From Alitta virens (Eukaryota; Annelida; Polychaeta; Phyllodocida; Nereididae), in NCBI GenBank assembly GCA_932294295.1, contig OW028578.1:35999685-36063684 (forward strand): a stretch of 64,000 nucleotides of DNA, given 5' to 3'. Made by a program: the position numbers and the translations under genes. The first letter of the stretch is position 1. Each line of letters begins with the position of its first letter. The notes beneath the pieces are model-generated. The model made no database searches. It was not told the DNA's origin and worked only from the letters and a program-made list of their open reading frames with translations. Of this stretch, positions 35,401 through 45,018 are shown in pieces.

Positions 35401-36334
35401 GTATAGTAAATATGCAATAGTACACACTTGTCAAAGTCTGAGTAAAAATAGAAAGTACCCCATATGCAGTTTAACACAAAGAACAAGGATAAGTTTTGTA
35501 AATTGCTTGAACACGTTCTTTGAGAATTGAAAGATGTTTTTCCAGTTTGAGGTGAAAACTATTCTTTGGTAAAATTCAGCTATTTTTAAATTGCGTTGAA
35601 AAGAAAAATGGACTCCACTTGTGTAAGGTTACCCAACGCTGTATTTTCTAACACTATTCTCATGCTAGTTTTAGTTATATTTAAAGTTCCTATGTCTGTA
35701 CATTTAGCATCGGCAAATAATTATAAAAACCAATACTACCTTCTTGTCTCGTGATTTTTTTTTATCACTGCATGCTCATTCGTGCACAACAATTTAACTT
35801 TAAGGTACAATAACTAATAAGAGTTTTTCATGCCATCAAAAATACATAATGTAACAAACATAGTGATGGCCTCACAAGACTAAACAATGGGTGATGATGC
35901 CATTTTCATTGTTTTTCCAATGTTTTGGTCTGGGCTTTATTTCAACTTTTTATTATTTTTTCGTAATTAATGCCTGATAGACATACTAGCCGATACAAAT
36001 TAAGTGTGTCTTGAGTTAATTATGCAATTTCAAACTATTTGATAAAGTCTCAGAAACTTGCGATTTTGACAGACAGTGCAATTTTAAGCAGTGTTAATTT
36101 TGCAAGCATATTTCATATTTTTCCCCTCACCTTGCATGCTTCACATGTAATAACGCCAAAATGATAACCGGTCGCTTTAGTTCCACAAATTCTGCATGGC
36201 GGAAGGATTGGATCATAGTGATAAGGCTTCTTTTGAGGGGGACTATTTTCTTCCTTGAATTCCTGCGCATCGTTTACTTCCTCCTCCATATTATCTCCAT
36301 TGTCTTCGGGACTATTTTCTTGCGAAGCCTCCAT
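27685..36334 (-). CDS. nuclear receptor B, NR1-like, tandem paralogue
   Basis: Coding exons on the minus strand: 36334-36131, 34939-34798, 34133-33673, 30847-30658, 30141-29914, 28280-27685. Intron phases are 0,1,0,1,1, giving about 606 aa. The DNA-binding domain starts at residue 47 (finger 1 C-x2-C-x13-C-x2-C). Its P-box region reads CEACKIFFRR, keeping the Lys that receptor A has lost. Finger 2 and GMSRDGIQRGRYT are nearly identical to A. The hinge exon is only 461 bp. The ligand-binding domain has LCLEDQILLLREGM (helix 3-5) and ELLLEMF (AF-2), followed by an ~85-residue C-terminal tail absent from A. Exons 2 (142 bp) and 5 (228 bp) have exactly the same length in both genes. A short 5' UTR precedes the ATG in its exon (acceptor at 36351). 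An upstream non-coding exon may end at 40621, where AAG|GTAAGA occurs. Confidence 0.92.
28480..28720 (-). mobile_element. tRNA-derived SINE, family 2
   Basis: On the minus strand a tRNA-like head (TAGAGGGGTTAAGGTGCTTG, then GGGTGTTTGAGCCC as B box) is followed by CTTTGCTCCACTCCACCAGG, the body motif shared with the copy at 5955-6230. It lies in the last intron of receptor B. Confidence 0.6.
28957..29281. repeat. 105-bp direct duplication around a tRNA-like fragment
   Basis: The block starting CTTGTGTGCAACTTTCCTGC and ending about 105 bp later at GTAATACTATA occurs at about 28959-29062 and again at about 29178-29281. The copies differ at only two or so positions. The 115 bp between contain, on the minus strand, GTTGGTTCGAATTCCATGG, a B-box-like stretch of another tRNA-derived SINE. 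Confidence 0.85.
30925..31250. repeat. degenerate minisatellite in a receptor B intron
   Basis: Units of about 30-38 bp contain TTGAACTGTCTTGCACATAA and CTTTACAACT. They are repeated roughly ten times with variable spacing. They lie in the intron between coding exons 3 and 4 of receptor B. Confidence 0.8.
31910..32130. repeat. degenerate GAGGTGGTCTT repeat
   Basis: Short blocks of the form GAGGTGGTCTTAAT recur every 20-40 bp (for example near 31913, 31950, 32092 and 32110) with many changes. It is an old simple tandem array in the same receptor B intron. Confidence 0.55.
32428..32750. repeat. GATT/GATA tetranucleotide arrays with a duplicated flank
   Basis: Two GATT-rich arrays (about 32428-32478 and 32556-32680) are each followed by a similar ~50-bp block containing GGTGAATGTAACATTTACT (near 32514 and 32717). 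The array and its flank were therefore duplicated together. Apparent ORFs across them are repeat artefacts. Confidence 0.85.
33135..33460 (+). repeat. dispersed repeat family R1, copy 3
   Basis: Third copy of the repeat at 1111-1432, inside the intron between coding exons 3 and 4 of receptor B and antisense to it. Both CCAAT-like boxes (ATTGGCTGAA, twice) are preserved. The start codon of the short frame has become GTG, but the following frame (YVLLNSGLFSEKT) is kept. Confidence 0.75.
35640..36095 (-). repeat. dispersed repeat family R2, copy 2 (inverted)
   Basis: Read on the minus strand this stretch matches 15090-15535 and 59060-59520, including GAGTTTTTCATGCCATC-type and CCCATTGTTTAG-type blocks and ACATAGGAACTTTAAA. 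It lies in intron 1 of receptor B. Confidence 0.75.
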
Positions 36335-39083
36335 TGTTTGAACTTCTTTTCTGTAATATTAAAACAATATTTGAGTAAAAAGGCAACCAAATTTGCAAAT
36401 TAGAAGTATTGTCCAAAATGAATATTTGTTCCAAACATTTCTCAAATAAATCGTAAGTAATTCAAAAATGCTACGTCAAGTTGTGAGAAACAATTAAATT
36501 CACAGCGGTAAACAGGTAATTATAATAGATTAATTAGTAATTTCTTGGTAAAGTAAAAGCATGGGTCAGAACCATTTTTTTTGCTTAGTAGCCTGTAGTA
36601 ATTATATTTTGTACCGTAACGGAGGGTATTATACACTCACATTAAAATGTTAACAAATTTTTTTTTCTTAACAAACTTATTTAAATGGCGAATATACCCG
36701 CCCTGTCGATAATACCCTCCTTTACTGTATGTCTGAACACAGATTATGTAAATACAAACATAATATTGTGATATAACTCAGTTATCCAGAATGTAATATA
36801 TTGCAGTGTTCTTTGTTGCACATTTAGCAGTTTAGCTGAATGACATCATTTTATTAAATAAGAGTTAATGTAACCATAAATCGTGCATTGATTAAATTTA
36901 ATTTAATTCATACATCCACTAATTTTAGTACTTTATTTTAAATAATTCCTATGTAGTGCAACATCCACAGATGAAAAATGTTATGGACCAGCGCGAAGAT
37001 CAAAATGACCATATATATATATATATATATAACATATATAAATATATACATTGCTCATAAAGTTAAACCAATAGAAGCAGACCAGACAATTCCCTAAAAA
37101 ATGAACAACAGTGTACAAATGAAAAAATAAAACCCTCTCCCATGGAGCATTATAATGTGATATTTTAAACGTACAGACCATGAAAATTGTTCCAGCATGT
37201 TTGAATCAATAGTATTGTTAAAAAATCAGTAGAGTGCCCTACACCAAAAATGGAATGTTTCGGATAGTTACAAACTGCAGTAGTATGCAAAGCATGGCAG
37301 TTGCTATGTTCACAATGTGACTAAAATACATGCACATTGTACATAACATGTTTGTAAAGCATGATTTTTACATGTTATTTTTCTTCCCACAGGGGCGTAA
37401 TTCAGGAAAATGTTGGATTTTTCCACAGCATGAATTGTTAAAAATATATGTAAACTTTACTAATATATATCAATGGCACATAATTTAGCACTAAAATCAG
37501 TAATTTGAAAGTTTAGCAAATGAGGCAGTGCAAATGGCGTAGCAAAAACAACGAAAAAGAAAACACCTTAATTTGGTTGGCCTACTCTTCTCAAACTGGA
37601 AAATTTTGCACCCTTCCCCCCCCCCTTCTCAGTTCTGGCTACTCCTCTGCTAACAAAAAGGTGCTTTTTCGTGTACAGAACATTTTTATTCCACTTGCCA
37701 CTTGCTTGAAGTAATTTCCACTTAAAAAATTATTGACAATAGTTCCAAAGTTCTCAGTGACACAGATTTGTGCTTATTCACTTCCTTTTGTAATATTATA
37801 TGTTATGAATTGAAGTCTACCTTGCCTTTCGATTTCAACTTTATTTAATGACACTAAACTAAATTCACTAAATATCTAAAAATATCTGAAAGAAATTAAA
37901 CGTATCAAAGAAAGTCAATTGATTTTGTGTGTTTTTTTTATTTTAGTTTTTTTCTTGACGATTCGACATTGTAAAATAAATATAATACATTAATAGTTTA
38001 CTTAACCCCTGAAACTTATATTATAGAAACTAATTATACTATACTGTATTATTATTTATATCAGAAAAATACATATGTCACATATATCTATAACTCTACT
38101 CACTAAGCAGCTGCTAAGTCTATCTAAAACTACAACTACAGAAGTATATGCAAGTTCTCATCATTTTATACATAATATATAGCATACTTGCCATAATTTG
38201 ATGTTTTCTGGGCAGAGTCCTGCTCTTATCATACTTATTATACCAGATTTGTTTACTTTTCTTCAGTCACGATTTGTTTACTTTTCTTCATTAACATGCA
38301 GATTAGATATATCAAATAACTATTCGAACATAGAAGCTTCCGTGAAATTCCACTATCAAATCTGCCGTAACCCCACAGTCTTTTCGCAGCTTAATTAAAC
38401 GAGATTGTCTGTTTCAGACAGACATAATATTATGTTTGTTCAGACATTGAACATGTAAGCTAACCAGAATCATTGTTTGATACATACAATCATTGTGTAA
38501 GGGCAAACAATATTTAGGCTCATTTCATACAAAATATTGTTTTGATTGCAACTGACAGAAATGAAAGTATATTTTTGTATAATTTACCCAAGGTTTGATA
38601 TCAGATATTATTGGTAATTACCCATGCTATAGATTTAGATGTGATTTTAAACTATTTCCAGGCCCATCACTAATTATGCACTATAGCTATTATCATAACT
38701 ATCTAATGAACATATTGATCTGATTACCATGAAGATAAAATCAAGCAGTATCAATCATCTAGGAAGTGATTCTTCCAGCACTTTCAAGTTATATATTTAT
38801 ATAATAGAGTAGTTGAGATCCACCATATAAATTATATAATTACATTGTATCACTAGTATAATCATTATAATTGCAGTTAAAAATTATACAAGGATCCATA
38901 ATAAAAGGTCATATTTTGCCTCAAATGGCATGGAGCAGCGCAAAATGGACGGAAGTGTTAGCAGCAATTCAAATCCCAACTTCCTAGCTAATATAAACAC
39001 TTCTGGGAAAGAAATAACTTAATGTTTGCTATATACTTCATTTGAATTTCTGCTGATTCTTTGTGACCATAACAAATGGTAAC

Positions 39084-39085
<2 letters not shown>
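36335..39085. other. 5' flank of receptor B, nothing recognised
   Basis: AT-rich sequence with a (TA)n run at about 37010-37032 and a C run at about 37617-37626. Several short ORFs overlap these patches and show no domain. It may be the first intron of receptor B if the upstream exon near 40621 is real. Confidence 0.4.
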
Positions 39086-39118
<33 letters not shown>

Positions 39119-39392
39119 GGTTAGATAGCTAGATAGATAGATAGATAGATAGCTATATAGGTAGATGGTTAGATAGCTAGATAGATAGATAGATAGATAG
39201 CTAGATGGTTAGATAGCTAGCTAGATAGATATATAGATACATAGATAGGTAAATAGATATATAGATAGATAGATATACATAGATAGATAGATATACATAG
39301 GTAGATAGATAGATAGATAGATATACAGATATATAGATAGATAGATAGACAGATGGTTAGATAGTTAGATAGATAGATAGATCGATAGATAG
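39086..39392. repeat. GATA tetranucleotide array
   Basis: About 300 bp of GATA repeats are interrupted by GGTTAGATAGCTA blocks that recur with a loose ~60-bp period, so a higher-order unit has been duplicated several times. Confidence 0.95.
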
Positions 39393-40852
39393 ATAATCAT
39401 CAGGAAAGTGGCAAAACATTTGTATGGCAAAGATAGGAACTAGAAGTTAATGGGTTAGAAAGTTGTGTTTTGACTTTTTTGGTTTTTTAACATTTACATC
39501 TATTTTGTTTTCCATGTTTTGTATTTTGAGTGCGTTATTTTAACACTACTGTTTACAAGTGTTTCACAAAAATAAAGAAGTTTTTCTCTCTCTTCTGTAT
39601 GTATAATTATAACAAAAAAAATGTCAACAAAGTTGGACTTTCAGTCTTAATAATTATTACTTAGAAAGTACATGTTATGAATTCTTTCCAATATTGGTAC
39701 TCCAATAAATCTTAGTCATGTTCATGTTTCATTCTGATTGGTTAAAAAAGGGAATTCCTGTGACGTCATTCTAAGGTTGAAATCTGGGACAGTCCATTAC
39801 CAGCCTTTTTCATATGATCACGGAGGTAAAATGAGCAAAATATCAAGAATAATATACAAGTATGAAGCACTATGTATAGCAACATATATGCATCTCTAAA
39901 TGGGGCACTCGAATTATTTAATAGTGAATATTTTATATATTTGGTACCATATATCATACCATAATGCGAAACATATCCAAAAGACCACACTTGTGTTTGA
40001 CTAAATACCCAACAATCTCACATGTGATTTATAACTTACCACTGAGAACTTGTACTTAATTTCAAATTAAATCTTAACATAAATGTTGTCGACCATATAC
40101 TATACATACCTTATCTTGCAAATATATAATGTATTTTAAATATGAAATAATAAATTTCCTTACTGATAGGACTAAACAAACAACACTACTTTTAACATGT
40201 CCCAGTTAACACATGATGTGTATTCTAGATTTTGTTTTCAAGTCATGAGTAATGATGTGTCTATGTGTATATAATTAAATGTCTATGAACTTTTCAAGTG
40301 GCCATGGTAGCTGTACACATTTGACTCTATACCAGTATATAAAGGTTACATATCCACACATATAGTTGTTTCACTTCAGTGCATACAAAGCTATTTATAT
40401 ATATACATATATATATATAAATAAGTAGGTCTAGATACTGAGTGTAATATGTGGAACGGCGTGTGTACACAGCTGAAGTTTAGCCCAGCAAGTCTAAAAT
40501 AACATGTGTACCAGCAGCTAGCACTGTTGTTTACACGAAGTAATGTGTTTATACACAACTGAATGATGTATTAAATGTATTAATGATTGGGTATAATAAC
40601 AAATACACAGTCTTACCTTCACAAAATGGACATCATTGCAGTTGAAGCATATCAGATTTAGTTGTTGACCCAGAATGTAAATAGGAACACCAAAGTTCTC
40701 AAGCTTGACTGACTAGCAGCTGTAGTGCACTGCTATGCTAACCTACTTTTTGTAGGTCATGTGTAGGCTGCTTTATCATGATCACGCAGGCCTGCAGTTA
40801 GCACTCCAGTCAGCAGTCAACTCACTATAGCATTGGAGCCATTGAATTTGAG
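39393..40852. other. intergenic, with a candidate non-coding exon
   Basis: On the minus strand, CCATTTTGTGAAG|GTAAGACTG puts a strong splice donor just below 40621. This is the best candidate for the end of a non-coding first exon of receptor B. Supporting promoter motifs are not obvious. A TATATA-rich hairpin lies near 40396-40425. Confidence 0.3.
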
Positions 40853-41860
40853 TGAGTGAGTGAGTGAGTGAGTGAGTGAGTCAGTCAGTCAGTCAGTCAG
40901 CACGTCAGTCAGTCAGTCAGTCAGTCAGTCAGCACGTCGGTATTTCCATGGTAGGACTAGACTTGTACACATACAGCTAGCTGTGTCAGCATAGCAAGTA
41001 TGCGTCTCTGAGTTTGTCTGTTAGTCAGTCAGTCAGTCAGCACATCAGTCAGTCAGTCAGTCAGCACGTCTGTATTTCCATGGTAGGTCTAGACTTGTAC
41101 ACATACAGCTAGCTGTGTCAGCATAGCGAGTATGTGTCAGTCAGTCAGTCAGTCAGTCAGTCAGTCAGTCAGTCAGTCAGTCAGTCAGTCAGTCAGTCAG
41201 TCGGTATTTCCATGGTAGGACTAGACTTGTACACATACAGCCCGCTTTGTCAGCATTGTAGCGAGTATGTGTATCTGAGTCTGTCTGTTAGTCACTCAAT
41301 CAGTCACTCAGTCAGTCGATCAGTCAGTCAGTCAGTCAGTCAGTCGGTGTTTCCATGGTAGGATAGGAGACTTGTACACATACAGCTAGCTGTGTCAGCA
41401 TAGCGAATATGCGTCTCTGAGTCTGTCTGTTAGACAGTCAGTCAGTCAGTCAGTCAGTCAGTTAGTCAGTCAGTCATGTATTTACAGCTACAATTAGCAT
41501 TGGAATGCGGGAGCAGGGCTGTAGCCCCCCCCCCCTAGAATTTTCCAAAATATAGTGCATTTCTGATTACTGAAGTGAACATCAGAACACCAGAAGTGTT
41601 ATCTTTGACCTAACTGCTCCCCCCCCCCCTAGACTTTTTCCCAGGCTACGGCCCTGGTGAGTGTGTGTGAGTCAGTCAGTTAATTGTATGAGTCAGCTCC
41701 TGCATCATACAGAGTATTAAAACATCAGTCAGTCAGTTTGTTCAGCTCCATCAAGTGTCAGTCAGTCAGTCAGTCAGTCAGCATGTCAGTCAGTCAGTCA
41801 GTCAGTCAATCAGTCAGCTAGTCAGTCAGTCGGCTAGTCAGTCAGTCAGTAAGTCAGCTA
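40853..41860. repeat. CAGT tetranucleotide region with a higher-order unit
   Basis: Runs of GTCA/CAGT alternate with a conserved spacer of about 100 bp (GTATTTCCATGGTAGGACTA, then GACTTGTACACATACAGC, then GTGTCAGCATAGC). The spacer occurs four times, near 40939, 41067, 41204 and 41346. The array therefore has a 125-150-bp higher-order period. The plus-strand SVSQSVSQ frame is a repeat artefact. Confidence 0.9.
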
Positions 41861-41971
41861 TGATAAAATATGTTATAATCAGCTGGTAGTATGAGCATGG
41901 AGGTATTATTATAAAGCATCAGTCAATCAGTTTATTTAGCTCCATCATGCAGCCAACATGGTCAAGTCACC

Positions 41972-43245
41972 CAGTGGGCACAAGTCGTAAAAATGACGTC
42001 TTTTTCTGGTCTCAAACTGGTCATGACGTCGGTGACCAATTTGAGACGTAAATGAGACATTTTTTAATACGTCAAAATGACCAGGAAATATGACGTCTTA
42101 TCAACGTCCTATTCTGGTGCTCAAGCAGACGTTATTATTTTACTTAATTTATAGGTCTTTATTACATCAATAAAAATAATGTCTAGAATATGTAATTTTT
42201 TTATGTCTTATCAACGTTATCTTGTGGTCATTAACATACCAATTCTCTAACCATGAAGGCTCATACAATTTGCAAGTTAATATATAATGAATAAATTCAC
42301 ATTTAGTTTTACTTCATATAGTTAATTTATGATAGAAAAATACAATGTGATTGCCTTGTCAGAATATATATCAATGTGTGTATAGCAAATTTATAACCTA
42401 CAATTAACTTCTCTAACCAAGGTGAAGTTTATCAATTGGGGTTAATGGGCTTATAATATCACCCGGACCCCAGTGCACCCTATATTATAGCCCTGTGCTT
42501 ATAATTATCTGAACTTGCTGACCAAACAAAACCCTAGAAATCTTGAGCAGCTGCAGGACAGGTCACATCTTGTCAGTTAAGAATTTAAAATTCATTCAGT
42601 AACTTTGGATGGATACTAGTGAAGTTGGATTTTAAACTTAATCTATGGAGGGATATATACCATTAAAATTCATCACATCATTGCATGGTAAGTAAAGTTT
42701 TTTTTAACCACTGTGAAAATATGTTGCACATGCTGATTCAAAAGATTTGGTGTTTATATAGTCTAATTTCTGAATATATATTCATTTCAGAGAACTATGG
42801 AACTATGGACACAACTTAGCTGAAGAATTCTGATATACATAAAAACAAATTTCTTTAAAACTTACTTAATTGCAGCAGTCCCATTTATAGATTTACGTAT
42901 GTGCATGAATGCATCCAATAAATGTGAGGTATCCTATGTCACATAATATAATAAAGTGTTTTTCGTAATTTTAAACTTGTGTGTGTTCTCTGTATATTAA
43001 ATATGTCCAATGATTCTTAGCAAAGTTTGTCTTTAAGACATCATCAGATGATGTCTAAAAGACGTCATCTGATGACGTATTTTAGACGTCAGATATTGGT
43101 CAACTAAATATGTCTAACAGACGTCGTCAGATGACGTCTTTTAGACTATCATATAAGACGTCCCTGAAGTTTACATATGAGACCAGTATGGGCTGGTCAT
43201 GTGACGTCTTGCAGAGACGTCAAAATTACGTCAATGAGACCATAC
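41972..43245. mobile_element. GACGTC-rich element, probably a non-autonomous transposon
   Basis: The block begins ACCCAGTGGGCACAAG. Its outer 150-230 bp on both sides are dense in GACGTC and GACGT palindromes and in the phrases CTGGTCAT and GAGACCA, which face each other in opposite orientation. The 0.8-kb middle is plain AT-rich sequence. Its start, CCCAGTGGGC, resembles the CCCAGATAGC terminus of the 59-bp-repeat element. The right terminus is not clear, so the boundaries are approximate. Confidence 0.5.
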
Positions 43246-45018
43246 CTTTAATCACAGCCTATAAAAAAATCAGCCGGGACACTTATTTGCTTGCGCCTCA
43301 GCAGCGCCTTTGATTGGGGACACATCGAGCAAAACTGCCAATGATGTTATATCAATTTAAGGATGTAATAATATAGAGCGCAATTTCCATAAATTGGGGA
43401 CCTTCAAGGCAACAGTGGGCTCGAACTGCATGTATGTGGGTCCCTACATCATACAATCAGGTCATTGTGGCCTTGATGATGTCATAAAGGTTGTGAGGAC
43501 TGGCATGCAGCTCCACGTGTTGATAGGTCCTCAATTAGGACCAATTTGTGCATCTGTCTAAAATAGCGATGCAATGACGTTATATAAGTCCCTTTCACAA
43601 AAATAGTAAATACTAATCTTATGTTTGTCATTGTATCAGCCATATTGGCAGGCATCTTGCATTTTACCCCCTTATTGCTTCACCAAATCCCTGGAAAACG
43701 CGATTTAATGACTGATAATTAAAAATATGGATAATTTGGCAACTTGAATGGATTATTCATTTCTGAATACTTTGCATGTCGACATTTGTTTATACCGTTG
43801 ATGAAATGCCAAAGGGCAGACATTTTAAATCCTTAAATTTGAAAATAAACTAACTCAGTGATTAGCAACCATGTCATATGATACTTGATTTTGATTTTCT
43901 GGCCCTAAGCAGCCATTTGAGCTATTTTGGCCATAATCTTGGATTTTACCCCTTTATCTTAGAAATACTTTTTGGAGCTTAGGCTCATTTAAAACAGGGG
44001 GTGCACCAAATATCATAGCTTTGTCCACTCTGTAACAATTTTCATGATAATTAAGAGCCTCCACTATGACGTTATAAGTCCCTTTCACGAAAATAGTACC
44101 TCACACAGTCTGTTGAATCTTTGTCTCAGGTTATCGTGTTTGAAAGTGATCACGCATGATCATGGAGTGACTTGACGAGAACAAAACAGGCGTAGGACTA
44201 CTTTGTGTGCAGACTAAAAGCACAATTATTTCCCTGCCCGATTCAGGGCGATTGGAAAATTAAATAAGAACGGCTGGTGCTCTTTAATTCGCTGAATAAT
44301 AATAATAATAGTGGGGCATGTCAGTTACGACTGGCCATATAATAAATGTATATATATTTATTTATTCATAGACTATCATAGGTATAGATGCAAAAATGAA
44401 ATTTAATTATAACATAAATACAATATCAAGGATTCAGTATTTCAGTAGTGAAAAATGGTAAAGTCATTTCTCAAATTAGATCATCAGATTATATAATAGA
44501 CTTTTTCTTTGCAAATCGACAAGACTCCGCTAGGGCTCTACATCGCAAAGCACTGCACAGAGGTAGTAGTCAAAACTTCAGAGTAAATACATTTAGGTTA
44601 AATTCGACAGGACTTGTCCCACAGCCACTGACAGGGTTGCAACAGGCACAGTTGGGAAACGTGGAATTAAGCAACTAGATTAAAGTTTGTCTGCGTGAAA
44701 AAGCATAATAACTAAATTCACATTGTTAAATTCTTTCTATTAACCATAGAAGATATCTCGATCAATAGGTCCTGTGCAGTAACAAGCAACACAACATCAC
44801 ATTTGCCAATTTTTCAGACACAATTCTTTATTCACTGCTTAGTTAAATCATGGAGGTATACGTAATACCTCTATGGTAAAATATGGAAAGCACAGCAATT
44901 GGTCATGCAATTTATTGCGCCAAGATGTTTACGAAGGAAAATTACGTAGTTTCCTGGATAAAAGCCCTAATCCATATAGTCCACCATGGAATATTAATCT
45001 GTTGGTAAAAATGGTGTT
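43246..45018. other. intergenic, with a diverged direct repeat
   Basis: A block with GACGTTATATAAGTCCCTTTCAC and AAAATAGTA at about 43575-43610 recurs at about 44068-44100. The stretch between also shares the phrase GGATTTTACCCC-like sequence, so this may be a decayed repeat with duplicated ends. No gene is supported. Confidence 0.4.

Noticed and set aside
20216..36334. Assigning the receptors to VDR, EcR, FXR/LXR or HR96
   Set aside because: The IQRGRYT T-box and NR1-type LBD are suggestive, but the P-box does not match those groups and I cannot build a tree here.
41134..41361. SVSQ-repeat protein on the plus strand
   Set aside because: It is a direct translation of the CAGT tetranucleotide array.
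43110..43313. Plus-strand 67-codon ORF
   Set aside because: It lies across the GACGTC-rich element and has no domain or conserved frame.
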